Part shown: positions 38,728 to 48,918 of the stretch, in pieces
Layout of the letters: each line of letters begins with the position of its first letter
How positions within the stretch are numbered: position 1 is the first letter of the stretch
Origin: Rhynchopus euleeides
Taxonomy: Eukaryota > Euglenozoa > Diplonemea > Diplonemida > Diplonemidae
Assembly: GCA_963210315.1 (NCBI GenBank)
Contig: OY723281.1
Coordinates: forward strand, 124,001 to 188,000
DNA: 64,000 nucleotides
Direction of reading: 5' to 3'
Translations under genes and position numbers: made by a program
The notes under the pieces: generated by a model
Databases searched by the model: none
Told to the model about the DNA's origin: nothing
Seen by the model: only the letters and a program-made list of their open reading frames with translations

Positions 38728-40138
38728 TCAGGCCTGGGCGGGGAACGAGCCCTTTTTCCAGGTTTTTTGGGTCGGGGAACCAGGTTTTTTCTAAGAATTT
38801 TTACAAGGGATTTTTTGCTCGCCCCCCCACAGTTTCCATGCGCGTGCCCGTCAGGCGGGACTTTTTCTATGATTTCTCTCCGCGTCATCATGTGACAGCT
38901 CTAGAGTGATGCCCAGTTCTTGAGAGATGCATACGGCAGAGAGTGCCCCTCATGCGCGTTACAGCTGAAAATGAATGAGGATCACCTGGCGCTCGTTCTC
39001 ATCGGGGGTTGTGCTCCGCAGGGACTCAATACACCTTGGCACCCTCGTAGGACTGGACATGCCAGCAGCTGAAGGACAGTTACAAAGCTGCCACTCCCCG
39101 ACGCCACCCCCCTACTGGCCCCTTCAGGTCTGAAAGCCCAAAAGCTCCCGGGGATTTTTAAGCACATGCATGATGCGTAAAAGTGTAGGAGTGCTTCCGA
39201 CGACCTGCTTCTTTTCAGTGTGTCTTGCTATTTCGTGTTCAAATGTGCTCCACACCCACATCAAAGCAGCAGGCTAGGGTGGTGGAAGCGTCAACGCATC
39301 ATTAAGGAAGAAGGAAGCACGGTCGCTACGCTTTTTGCTGTGGTGCGGACCATATTCAGCGCAGTAGGGTGACCTCTCCGATTTTCCAAAACTGCTGGTT
39401 TACTGGTTTGGGGAACGGTCGCCGGCAGACCGTTGAAATGCCCGTGTTAGCAAGGCACACTCACGTTTCAGGTAGCGTGCCGCGTGTCACGCATGTCGCG
39501 AACGCGGCGAGTGCATCTCCCAGGTGGGGAAGTCCGACCTCCTGTCCGATGTCAACCAGGCTTCGAAGAAGCGCTTCATGGATGCGGCGCTGACCTCTTA
39601 CGCTGCACTGTACCCGGGGAAGTGAGATGGACGGGCAAACGCTACATGGGGGGTCTGGGGGGCGGAGCCCCCCAGCCGCCGGAGGCCACGGTCGCGAACA
39701 TCTGTTCGTGTGGGCGTACAGATTCTGGCGTACAGATTGATTCTGGTAGCGAACATCTGTCCGTGTGGGCGTACAGATTCTGTGCGAGTTGGCTGCGTCC
39801 TCCTGAGGCGACTGGAATGGTTGGACCCCGACCTGATGGGATTCGAAGGACTCGAGTACGAGACATACGCCACAGGGGGGTCTGGGGGGCGGAGCCCCCC
39901 AGCCGCCGGAGGCCACGGTAGTGAACGTCTGGCTCTCCAGTTGGCCAGCGGCGAACTGTACGGGGGACAGACTTCCCTTCCATCCTTGTGCGTGTCGACT
40001 GGGAAAAAATGAGAAAAAAATTTTCCTCTGCGAAACAACCTTAGAAAAAAATTCCCCTCACAAAATTCTTAGAAAAAAACTTTTTGGTCCCTTACAAAAA
40101 TTCTTAGAAAAAAAGTTCAGAATCCTGAAAGTGGGGAA
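38728..40138. repeat. Segmental duplication, right copy with empty transposon site
   Basis: Second copy of 28162-29337. It carries a ~190-bp segment absent from the left copy (about 39158-39344) and a short tandem duplication of the gtacagattctgg phrase near 39715-39745. At 40127-40140 it reads gaaagtggggaaca, the unoccupied target of the 29338-32333 element. Confidence 0.85.
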
Positions 40139-40202
40139 CAAGCCCCCCAGTTAGGAACAGCCCTGCCTCGATTTTGCCAGAATTTTTTTTACCCCTCAAT
40201 TT

Positions 40203-40232
40203 TTTTCGGCGCCCTTCGGGCGCCGAAACCTC
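40203..40232. repeat. Short GC hairpin
   Basis: ttcggcgcccttcgggcgcc followed by gaa forms a 10-bp stem with a TTC loop after a T run. There is no gene next to it that it could end. Confidence 0.6.
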
Positions 40233-40239
40233 AACCCGC

Positions 40240-40690
40240 TCGGTCAGTCATGACCGCCCTTCTGGAACCTCCACCCCCAACACGCGTACTTGCCGTTGCC
40301 AAATAGCCCGACGACGAGGTCTTCCTCTGCATTATTTTGTCCGTCTGGATGACCTGAATGAAATCATCAAATGAGACCCGCAGAGCGGAAACTGGGAGGC
40401 CGGACTCCAAATAACCTCGCATACTTGAGGACATCATCGAGCAAGCCTTGCAGGGAAGTGTAAACCATAAACAACCAAAGTGTACGTGACTGTTGGCAAC
40501 TTCTCGACGGAACTGGCGAAGCATAGTCTTCACCGTTGTCCACTGCACAACCAGAGCGTCCTCCTGTGCCCCCTCCAGGAGGCCTGTGCCTGCCTTTGAC
40601 ACAGTCGTGAACTCCGAAAGAGGACACAAAGTTCGCTGTCGATGTATCGACCAGCTTGGCCTGCTGTGCGTTCAGGGCTTTGAGAAATAG
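40240..40690 (-). pseudogene. Frameshifted coding-like segment, unrecognised
   Basis: Two adjoining minus frames read like protein: FQLFLKALNAQQAKLVDTST (about 40630-40690), then in another frame TVKTMLRQFRREVANSHVHF, KACSMMSSSMRGYLESGLPV and RVSFDDFIQVIQTDKIMQRK, to a stop near 40231. One frameshift would join them. No domain recognised. It could be a decayed transposon ORF or exon. Confidence 0.35.
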
Positions 40691-41285
40691 TTGAAAAGAA
40701 ATCTGACCTCCAGGGAAACTCGGACTTTTTTTTCCCTCCAGCCAAAAATCCCGTGGCGAAAATATTTTTTTTCGCCAAGCTGGTTTCCAGAAATATTTTT
40801 TTTGGGAGAAAAATTTTTTTTTCGCCACGGGGGATATCCACTGGCAACTTCGTCCCCTTGGGCGAAGTTGTTGGGCGAAGTTGGGACGAAGTAAATCTGA
40901 AGATTTATTTTTTTAGCGAAGTTGGGCCCAACTTCGCCCCGAGCGAACGGCCTGGTGCAGAGCACGTTTGGCAGAGCTGAATGACACTTTCCGCGCGAAA
41001 GCCGTGCCACAACATTCTATCACGACATACCGTTTCTGGCCCACCTTGATGTCGGGCATCTGTTCCAACGCAAATTGGTTGGCAATCAGACGAGCAGGTG
41101 GCGGAGTAGACTGGGGCGGTGGAGTGTGCCTGCTGTATGGGTGGGGTGTGTGGAGGTGTACGGACTCTGCCGATGGGGGCCTTTGATCTAAAGTGCTGAA
41201 AAGTGAGCTGCCTCACAACATAGGCTGCATCCTGACACGCTTTGACACAGAGCCAAGGCCCCCGATACCACGTTACTTTGAGAAC
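40691..41285. other. GCGAAGTTGGG repeats and T/A runs; no gene
   Basis: The words gcgaagttggg and tttttcgccaagctgg recur in both orientations at 40740-40940, forming weak hairpins. No coding sequence seen. Confidence 0.35.
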
Positions 41286-41289
41286 CAAG

Positions 41290-41383
41290 GAGGGTCTTTC
41301 GCTGGTCGGTATGCTTCCCTATTCTTCGTCAGTTTTCACCTAGGGGTCCGCACACCTAGTGGTCACCCCGTAGCGAAGACCCC
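41290..41383. mobile_element. MITE of the GGGGGTCTTCGCT family (94 bp)
   Basis: Left end GAGGGTCTTTCGCTGGTCGG, right end GTAGCGAAGACCCC, with CAAG on both sides (41286-41289 and 41384-41387), a 4-bp target duplication. Confidence 0.75.
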
Positions 41384-41423
41384 CAAGGGAAGAGGGGCAA
41401 GTTTGGCGCCTCGCCACTTTGGT

Positions 41424-41475
41424 CAATTGCTTTGTAATGCTCATCCACATCCCATCCATAATCAGCACTCCAAGC
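41424..41475 (-). repeat. Dispersed ~50-nt motif, copy 5
   Basis: The minus strand reads gcttggagtgctgattatgg, then atgggatgtggatgagcatt. It lies about 300 bp downstream, on the minus strand, of the acidic exon at 41600-41780. Confidence 0.7.
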
Positions 41476-41599
41476 AGCGCCACTTTGGTGACCCGCCTCG
41501 CCGAAGGGGAGGCAACCTGGCAGAGTTTGACACATCGCAAAGGCCCCCAAGACCGACGCAAATCACCCCCCCGCACCACCCCACAACGCATGGCGCCTC

Positions 41600-41780
41600 G
41601 CCACTCTCCGATGCGGGCATACTTAGGAGATGCACTACGCGGGGATACATCCCGTGAACGCGGCGACATGATCTGCTGCGCAGAAGCTTCCTCGTCCTCC
41701 TCCTCCTCTTCCTCCTCCTCCTCCCCATCGCCGCCGTCCATGTCGTCATCCAGGTTATCGTCAAGCGACTCGTCGGTCTC
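41600..41780 (-). CDS. Acidic exon fragment
   Basis: On the minus strand tttctcttcacag (acceptor-like) precedes ETDESLDDNLDDDMDGGDGE, a run of nine Glu with Asp, then SAQQIMSPRSRDVSPRSASP. Acidic tracts followed by SP/RS motifs are common in nuclear or chaperone-type proteins, but no family can be named. The donor is not defined and no partner exons were found. It may be a gene fragment. Confidence 0.4.
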
Positions 41781-42016
41781 CTGTGAAGAGAAACAATAGC
41801 GGCGATGGTGTCGAGATGGCTGTCGGGGCCTCAAGTTGCACACAAAAATCCTTGAGTCTCTGGTTTGTGTCGGAGGATAGAAAAGGGAAAAGGGGTGAGG
41901 TAAACACTCTGAGATCTCAGAGAGAGTGGTTGTGCTTGTTGATCGCTTCCGCTATCCCGATCGCGCCCCTTCATGCCAGTTTGTTCACAGAAATACTGGG
42001 TTATTCGTTTGCTATG

Positions 42017-42123
42017 GGGGTCTTTGCTGGTCGACAAACTTCGACAAACTTCTTCAGTTTTCAACCAATTCAACAGGAAATGCACCAAAATGCACTGACG
42101 ACCACCCCGTAGCGAAGACCCCC
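42017..42123. mobile_element. MITE of the GGGGGTCTTCGCT family (107 bp)
   Basis: Left end GGGGTCTTTGCTGGTCGACA, right end CGTAGCGAAGACCCCC, TATG on both sides (42013-42016 and 42124-42127). An empty-site relative lies just downstream: ttcgtttgctaagttggatt at 42196-42215 matches the two flanks joined. Contains attcaacaggaaatgcacca. Non-coding. Confidence 0.85.
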
Positions 42124-42186
42124 TATGTTGGATTAGCGGATCCGCATCGTACAGAACGTACGATGCGGATCCGCTAATCCAACATA
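42124..42186. repeat. Perfect 29-bp inverted repeat with 5-nt loop
   Basis: tatgttggattagcggatcc, continuing gcatcgtac, then loop agaac, then the exact inverse. Half of the hairpin recurs at 42211-42240 with one change (gacc for gatc). Stable as RNA or cruciform; no gene is adjacent. Confidence 0.9.
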
Positions 42187-42471
42187 GCAATGGGTTATTC
42201 GTTTGCTAAGTTGGATTAGCGGACCCGCATCGTACAGAACATCTACGAAAGACGACGCACGAGAACTGATACGCTAGGTAGGGTTATTCTGAACACACAC
42301 ACCCAACCTTGGGCTTGTGCAAGAGAACAAAGAAAGAAAAAAAGGGGAATGGGGTGGTGTGGGGGCAGCAAAACAGGAAAAACACACGATGCGCAGAGAC
42401 AATTCCACACACTCGACCGACTATCGATTGCAACGATGCTGTCATAAAGGGCTCAAGGCAAAGCAAGGGGG

Positions 42472-42612
42472 TCATACTTCCTCCTCCTCGTCCTCCTCGT
42501 CTAAGTCGGGGAGGGGCCCGTCGAGGGTGCCACTGTGCAGAGCACCCATGCCCCAACCACGCCACCCGCCTGGGAGATTGTCGAACATCGTGCACAGGTG
42601 TGCCCCCCCACC
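42472..42612 (-). CDS. C-terminal exon with acidic tail
   Basis: The minus frame ending at TGA 42472 reads CTMFDNLPGGWRGWGMGALH, then SGTLDGPLPDLDEEDEEEEV. A Gly/Trp/Met-rich part followed by a terminal Asp/Glu tail resembles the ends of p23-type co-chaperones, but the CS domain is not nearby and the assignment is only a guess. Its upstream boundary is unclear and lies next to a CA microsatellite. It may be a duplicated gene fragment. Confidence 0.35.
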   Translation of the reverse strand, partial: GGGAHLCTMFDNLPGGWRGWGMGALHSGTLDGPLPDLDEEDEEEEV

Positions 42613-42775
42613 ACCTATCCCTCTGTCCGTCGGGTTGGGGTGCGTGTGTGTGTGTGTGTGTTCTAAACAAAACCCGAGTGTGCGTAGCGTGCTCCCGATA
42701 GGGTTACTGACCACGCCGGTGGTGCTTGCCGCAGCAAGTCAGCACCGTCTCACTGGAGGCGACACAGTTACCACC

Positions 42776-42908
42776 GGGGGAGGGGAGGGGAGGGGAGGGG
42801 AGGGGAGGGGAGGGGAGGGGAGGGGAGGGGAGGGGAGGGGAGGGGAGGGGAGGGGAGGGGAGGGGAGGGGAGGGGAGGGGAGGGGAGGGGAGGGGAGGGG
42901 AGGGGAGG
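42776..42908. repeat. (AGGGG)n simple repeat
   Basis: About 26 exact units of ggggagggga type. G-quadruplex-forming; open in all frames with Gly-Glu-Arg repeats that are not genes. Confidence 0.95.
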
Positions 42909-42959
42909 AGTGTGGGGATGACAGTCATTTGACCTCTTCCCATCTCAGATGCAAACGCA

Positions 42960-43305
42960 TCAGCTGCCTCCAAACAGTGCAGAGGTCAGGTCCTGTAGTG
43001 TTGCGAGGCTAGAAAGGAAGAGAGTGCAGGACACATCAATAACGGAAGCAGGCGGAACGCGAAGGCGGGGAACAGGGGGGCGAGACACTGCACTCAGGGT
43101 GAAACAGAAGACACAGCACACACAGAGACTGAAGTTTCGTTCGTTGGTGTGAAGACCCACCTCCCGCAGAGACTGAGTGCAACACCATCACCCTCTGATT
43201 CCACCTTCCCCAGACACGTTCCCACACACAACCCTTTGAGTCCACCTTCCCCAGACACTCACCTGTGCTCAGGCGGTACAGCCTGGTGGTGGTGGAGCTA
43301 TTCAC
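42960..43305 (-). pseudogene. 3' fragment of the Ubl-WD40 gene family
   Basis: The minus frames contain TTRLYRLSTGECLGKVDS, then a frame change and a partly repeated GRW stretch, then the 3' phrase matching cttcgttcgttggtgtgaag. It corresponds to the end of the intact gene at 45271-46419 but lacks the N-terminal 300 residues and has frame breaks. A duplicated, dead copy. Confidence 0.75.
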
Positions 43306-43653
43306 TACAACAACATCAGATCATGAACCATCAGTTCTTGGGAGAACGTCAACACCCGTACGTTCTTCCTGGGGGAAACACGTACACCTCCCCTGTGGGA
43401 TAGCGGCCATCTCTGGTCCGAGATGACTCAGTGCGAATCCCGGATGAAGCTTCGGCCCAGTGAGCCCCCAAGGTCCTCGTCCGGATGGTTTTTCACTCAT
43501 TTTTGCCGAGAAACACCCGTTTTTGGGTGTCTGAAAGAGGGTGTTGTACACCTGAAGACCAGGTCCGCCCAAACACCCGCTTTCAGACACCCCCTCGCCA
43601 GCGGAGTCCACCATGTACACATAGGATCACCATACCGGGTATAACGCGCCATA
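43306..43653. other. No gene; decayed CACGGTGG-type end
   Basis: Near 43597-43614 ccagcggagtccaccatg resembles the right end of the 29338-32333 element with a changed terminus; no left partner is seen. Repeated aaacacccg(c/t)ttt phrases surround it. Confidence 0.4.
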
Positions 43654-44555
43654 CCTACCCCCCCCCCCGTGTTTAAGTCCCCTATCCATATGATGTGTTT
43701 AAGTCCCCTCGGCGGCCAATTTTCCCGAAGGGACTTAAACACCCCGGTCTAGTAGTTTGGTTGGGGGGCATTTTTTCTCGATTTTTCCAGGTGTCCGTTG
43801 GCGGACCACCAGGATGTGAGGCACGTGTGGAGGCCAGGGAGGGAGCCTGGGGGCTTCGGATACCCGCACGTGGCCCGGACTGCCCCGCAGGGGGCAGTCC
43901 GGGTCACGTCGCTCGTCCTCATCCACAGCCTCGCTGTGTGCGATGCAGGTCGTGCGCCAGCCCCTCTTGTCGCACTGGAGTCGGGAATCAATTCTGCGGC
44001 ACAGCGGGGCTGCTAGCAGTGGCGAGGGCCGCAGTGTGCCAGTGCTCAGCGCCCTCGGATCCCCACGCCACCCATACTGCCACCCCCAGCTGGCCCCGCC
44101 TGAGCACCCGCCGTGTGTCCCGTCTCCCAGGGGAGAACGTCGGTTGGCCCAGGGGACATGCCATCTCCCATGGGACATCTAGTGGAAGGCTTGACACCTC
44201 CCAGGGCTAGCATCAACCCCTGAGGCACGACATCTCTTGCGCGTCAGGCCCCCTTGGGTTGCTTGCCCTGCAGCTTTGGCAGCCTGACCACCCCAAGTCA
44301 GTGGTTATGAGTAGTGCTTGGCAGAGTAGGGTGGCCCTGAAGCAGTGTGAGAGGCAAAGGGGTTTGAGGCCCCAGTACCCAGGTCCCCAGAATCTGTCCA
44401 GATGTGCCTCGGAATCGATATAATACGGCCTCTCCCCGGTTCCCTCAGGAAACAGGTGACAGGCGTGTTTAAGTCCCCTCCGATGTGTTTAAGTCCCCTT
44501 GGCCCCGATTTTGACGTTTGGATAGGGGACTTAAACACGGGGGGGGGGGGGTAGG
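43654..44555. mobile_element. TA-flanked TIR element with GTGTTTAAGTCCCC repeats
   Basis: Left end CCTACCCCCCCCCCCGTGTT then taagtcccctat; the right end is the inverse, allowing for C-run length. TA lies outside each end (43652-43653 and 44556-44557). The word gtgtttaagtcccc occurs five times, in both orientations, near the ends. The 700-bp interior has overlapping frames but no recognised protein. Non-autonomous. Confidence 0.75.
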
Positions 44556-45270
44556 TATATGATAATTGTGCTCAAAAACACGACAGGTCAGATCGCCCGT
44601 CCTTCCTCGACCTCACGACCCCCCCCCTACGCACCTACGGTGCTCAAACGAGCTGTGGTGTGTGCAGTCACCGCGTCATGCTGCTTCGGTGGAAGGTAAC
44701 ACATGAGAGGCCTTGATGAGTCCCTTCACCCGGAGCGGGGGGGCTGTCGGGAAGAAGCACTGTCGCTCCAAAGGGGATGGGTCTGTGGAGGGGGAAGAGG
44801 GGGTGTGGAGCAAGCTGCAGGTAGAGATCGTGTGCCCTCTTCTCATCTCAGATACGACGCAAACGGTTCCCACAGGACTGATACAGGACTGCAGGCACTC
44901 GCCCACACACCGACCCACAGACAACACACGCCCACATCACACAGCCCACCCTCCCAACCGAGCCTGCAGGCACATGGGGTCAGCAACACACGTGAGTCCC
45001 GAGAGAGCAAGGCCCGCTATCTGGATACTCGTGTTCTGTTCTCTCTGCTCGGAACGACTTTGCGGGTGGGTGAGGGGGTCTGAGGGAGATGCTGGGCTGT
45101 TGTGACGGGCACAACACGCAACCCACCCTACCCACACACGGATGCATCAGACCACCATGAAACATCAGTTGAAAAGCAAAACATCGACAGACACACAACA
45201 GGCCGAGCACGTCGTCCACGGGAGAACGGCAATCACACAAGGCAGGCAAACAGGCTGCGAGACACTGCAC
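44556..45270. other. Downstream flank of the WD40 gene; no gene
   Basis: Includes phrases such as gggggtgtggagcaagctgc that are repeated near 56668, showing that this flank was duplicated with the WD40 gene. Nothing coding recognised. Confidence 0.4.
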
Positions 45271-46419
45271 TCAGGGTGAAACAGAAGACACAGCACACAC
45301 AGAGACTGAAGTTTTGTTCGTTGGTGTGAAGACCCACCTCCCGCAGAGGCTGAGTGCAACACCATCACCCATTGAGTCCACCTTCCCCAGACACTCACCT
45401 GTGCTGAGGCGGTACAGTCTGGTGGTGGCCCAGCTCCCCACTGCAACGACATCACCTGGCTGTGACACAGCAAGTGAGAAGGGATCGTCGTCCAGTTGCA
45501 CAGTACGCAGGCAGCTGAGGGAGGTTGTGCACCACACCTTGAGTGACTTGTCGTCAGAGCACGACACCAGGTGCTGCTTGTCCTGAGTCAGGGCGATGCC
45601 GGTCACCGAATCACTGTGCTCATCCAGGGTGTGTGTGTGTGTGAGGGTGCTGATGTCCCACACACGGATGCTCTTGTCAAATGACCCGCTGAAGATCCTC
45701 GTGCCCGACACAGCAATGCTGCGAACAACCTTGCTGTGACCCACCAGCACTCTGGCGCTCGGTGTGCCCTTCAAGTCCCACACACGCACTTTGCCTTTGC
45801 GGTCTCCGGACACCAGACGTCCGCAGTGTGTCCACGCTGCACTGTACACCGGGGTGTTGTGGTGCAGCATGCACACCTCCTCCCAAGTTGAAGTCAGCCA
45901 CACGCAGATGGTGCCGTCAGGAGGGTCACAAGAGCACGTTGCCAACCACGTCCCACAGACAGAGAACGCCGTGCAAATATTACTCTCGTCGCTGTGTGCT
46001 AAGTCCGCCACCACAGCAGCGGTGGTGGTGTCAAACACAGTGATGTGTCCGTCGTAGTAATCCACAGCACACAGCATCCCACACCTTGACAGTGTGATGC
46101 AGGATATCTCGTCGCCATGGGTCGATGAGTAGACTGCGGGAGCCTTGACGATGGGCCAGCGTGGGACGAGCTGGACAGCACCCCCGTCCTCCAGACCCGT
46201 GTCGGCAACGCGCTGTGCATCGTCCAGCTCCTCCTCACACCCTTCGATGTGTGCTGCGACGTTTTCAGCCTCACGGACTGGGTTGATAGAACCCGGGAAC
46301 ATCTCGTTGAGCGCATCCGCCTTCAGCCCGACCACGGTCCCGCCTTCCGGAACACCGACGACACAGCTGTCTCCGGTCCCGCTGTGACGCACAGTCACAT
46401 CCACGGTGGGGCCGTCCAT
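45271..46419 (-). CDS. Ubiquitin-like/WD40-repeat protein
   Basis: ATG 46419 (MDGPTVDVTVRHSGTGDSC) gives 382 residues. Residues about 5-90 look like a ubiquitin-type beta-grasp fold (VPEGGTVVGLKADALNEMF; DDAQRVADTGLEDGGAVQLV). Seven WD-type blades follow, for example GHITVFDTTTAAV, DGTICVWLTSTWEE, RKGKVRVWDLKG, SFDKSIRVWDISTL, DDKSLKVWCTTSL, TTRLYRLSTG and a closing CGRWVFTPTNKTSVSV. A full seven-bladed propeller is expected to be a protein-binding scaffold; partner unknown. The 5' side has an acceptor-like cccaccaccacag two bases before ATG, so a leader exon is likely. The frame is open through to position 46485 but only from a GTG. Two broken relatives (42960-43305 and 55760-57150) show this family is being duplicated locally. 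Confidence 0.85.
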   Translation of the reverse strand: MDGPTVDVTVRHSGTGDSCVVGVPEGGTVVGLKADALNEMFPGSINPVREAENVAAHIEGCEEELDDAQRVADTGLEDGGAVQLVPRWPIVKAPAVYSSTHGDEISCITLSRCGMLCAVDYYDGHITVFDTTTAAVVADLAHSDESNICTAFSVCGTWLATCSCDPPDGTICVWLTSTWEEVCMLHHNTPVYSAAWTHCGRLVSGDRKGKVRVWDLKGTPSARVLVGHSKVVRSIAVSGTRIFSGSFDKSIRVWDISTLTHTHTLDEHSDSVTGIALTQDKQHLVSCSDDKSLKVWCTTSLSCLRTVQLDDDPFSLAVSQPGDVVAVGSWATTRLYRLSTGECLGKVDSMGDGVALSLCGRWVFTPTNKTSVSVCAVSSVSP

Positions 46420-46647
46420 CCCTGTGGTGGGGGTGGTTGGGAGGAGGTGAGGTGTCGAGATGGTTGTCGGGTCGCAAGCTTGCACACAACATCACAGAAC
46501 AAGTCCCCACACAGTTGGGCTGCGGAAGAACTATCAGAAGGCAACCTCTCCTTCCCAGCCACAACAGTTCTGATGACACTCCAGTTATGTCTTGGTATCA
46601 AGGTTTCAGAATGTGTAAATTCCTGCAGAACTTACAAGTTTTGCTTG
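46420..46647. other. Upstream region of the WD40 gene
   Basis: Presumed intron and leader of the minus-strand WD40 gene; the 9-kb composite element is inserted at its upstream end. No other feature. Confidence 0.4.
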
Positions 46648-47034
46648 CACGGTGGGATCTTGTAAATTTTACATGTATAACTACAAGTATATACATGTAT
46701 TATACATGTATAATACTTGCATGGGGGTCTTCGCTAGCCGGTGCAAAAAAGTGCAGGCTGGTGCAGGGCAAAATGGGCCGAAAATGGGCCAAATCGGAGG
46801 CAAAAAAAAGGGCGGGGAGTTGGGTGGCCCCTAGCTGGGAGCACGCATTTGGACCCAAAAAATAATGTCGAGCGGTCCCTGTGCATTGTTCAGCCCTCAC
46901 AGGACGAGAAGGCACGGCGGGGCCCGTGTCACGGGTAAACATTGAGATCAACCTGTCATCCTGGGCCAAGCCAAGATGGGAGCTGGCCGCCTGGGGCAAT
47001 GCAGGAGCAACGGCTAGTGCTCGTGCTGGCACGA

Positions 47035-47600
47035 AGCGGAGCCAGGCAGTGCTGTCCCGAGAACGGGCCGAGCCAGACAGTGCTGTCCCAAGGGTGGGCC
47101 GAGCCAGACAGTGATGTCCCGAGAATGGGCCGAGCCAGGCAGTGCTGTCCCAAGGGTGGGCCGAGCCAGACAGTGCTGTCCCGAGAACGGGCCGAGCCAG
47201 ACAGTGCTGTCCCGAGAATGGGCCGAGCCAGGCAGTGCTGTCCCAAGGGTGGGCCGAGCCAGACAGTGCTGTCCCGAGAATGGGCCGAGCCAGACAGTGC
47301 TGTCCCGAGAATGGGCCGAGCCAGACAGTGCTGTCCCGAGAACGGGCCGAGCCAGACAGTGCTGTCCCGAGAACGGGCCGAGCCAGACAGTGCTGTCCCG
47401 AGAATGGGCCGAGCCAGGCAGTGCTGTCCCAAGGGTGGGCCGAGCCAGACAGTGCTGTCCCGAGAACGGGCCGAGCCAGACAGTGCTGTCCCGAGGGTGG
47501 GCCGAGCTAGGCAGTGCTGTCCCGAGAATGGGCCGAGCCACGCAGTCCTGTCCAGAGGGTGGGCCGAGCCAGGCAGTGATGTCCCGAGGGTGGGCCGACA
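47035..47600. repeat. 31-bp satellite, family alpha
   Basis: About 18 units of gggccgagccagacagtgct, then gtcccgagaac/t. Variants include ccaagggt for cgagaatg. Period 31 exactly. The long frames here are a consequence of a stop-free unit with period 1 mod 3. Confidence 0.95.
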
Positions 47601-48289
47601 TCACATCCGGTCTCGGCCCGCTGTCTGGACCGCAGCAACAAGAAATCTGCGCTGCATGCACAGGAGCAGGGGGACTTGGCCCGTCCGCACTCCGACATTG
47701 CACCGCGCTGCCCCAGCGCTCCAGATCACAAGGCCCCCTGTGCCGCAGGAGGTGGAGACGTCGCACACCAGCAGGATGACGTCGCAGACCAGTTCACCAC
47801 CCCCAACAGTAGGTCACACTCCGCCTCGCCTGTAGGCCGTCTACTGTATGCAGGAGTCTGCGTGTGTTGATAAAGACACACACGCCCGGCACACCTGATT
47901 CTATGGGCAGCGCTCGTAACTCTCTCGGCGCCAAGTCGAAGCTGAGCAAGATTTGGTTGGACGGTGCAAATATAGCTAGCCTTGCGGGCTCGCTAAGACA
48001 CTCTCCGAGCTAGCTACATGAACACAACATTGCACATCGCACGGTTTCAAAGGATGGGTACGCGATGCGGGTTTAGGTCTTGTGCTAATGTTACACACAG
48101 AAAGATCCCTGACGGAGGGGATCGATGGAGGCACTGAGGAGATCATGACTGGGAAGGGGTCCTGCATCGAACCCCCTCTGAGTGGAGCAAACACTCGGTA
48201 CTCCGGGCGCCACGTTCTGCTCGGCTGGACATCACCCCGAGGTCGTGGCCACGGCCCCCGACCACTCACTGCAGGGAGCTTCCCGTCCA
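47601..48289. other. Unique spacer between satellites
   Basis: 690 bp without satellite. On the plus strand a 36-codon ATG frame at 47903-48013 (MGSARNSLGAKSKLSKIWLD, then GANIASLAGSLRHSPS) is of ordinary composition and starts with a myristoylation-like MG. On the minus strand, near 47740-47800, a stretch reading VCDVSTSCGTGGLVIWSAG might be the remainder of the cyclase gene exon structure, but I cannot establish it. Confidence 0.3.
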
Positions 48290-48915
48290 GACAGTGTCTG
48301 GACATCACTCCTGGGCTCGACCCACTGGGCCGAGCCGACGACTCGTGTCCAGACACTGGGCCGAGCCCAGGAGTGATGTCCAGACACTGGGCCGAGCCCA
48401 GGAGTGATGTCCAGACCCTGGGCCGAGCCAGGGAGTGGTGTCCAGACCCTGGGCCGAGCCCAGGAGTGCTGTCCAGGCACTGGGCCGAGCTCAGGAGTGC
48501 TGTCCAGTCCCTGGGCCGAGCCAGGGAGTGGTGTCCAGACCCTGGGCCGAGCCCAGGAGTGCTGTCCAGGCACTGGGCCGAGCTCAGGAGTGCTGTCCAG
48601 TCCCTGGGCCGAGCCAGGGAGTGGTGTCCAGACCCTGGGCCGAGCGCAGGAGTGCTGTCCAGACCCTGGGCCGAGCCAGGGAGTGGTGTCCAGACACTGG
48701 GCCGAGCCCAGGAGTGATGTCCAGACCCTGGGCCGAGCCAGGGAGTGGTGTCCAGACACTGGGCCGAGCCCAGGAGTGATGTCCAGACCCTGGGCCGAGC
48801 CAGGGAGTGGTGTCCAGACCCTGGGCCGAGCCCAGGAGTGCTGTCCAGACACTGGGCCGAGCCAGGGAGTGATGTCCAGTCCCTGTGCCGAGCCCAGGAG
48901 TGCTGTCCAGACACT
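48290..48915. repeat. 31-bp satellite, family beta
   Basis: About 20 units of gggccgagccagggagtggt, then gtccagaccct/act. Same 31-bp period and the same gggccga start as alpha. Confidence 0.95.
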
Positions 48916-48918
48916 GAC

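Noticed and set aside
46942..48914. Open frames of 200-310 codons on both strands in the alpha and beta satellites
   Set aside because: Same artefact. Only the non-repetitive cyclase-like part (48919-49133) has protein-like content.
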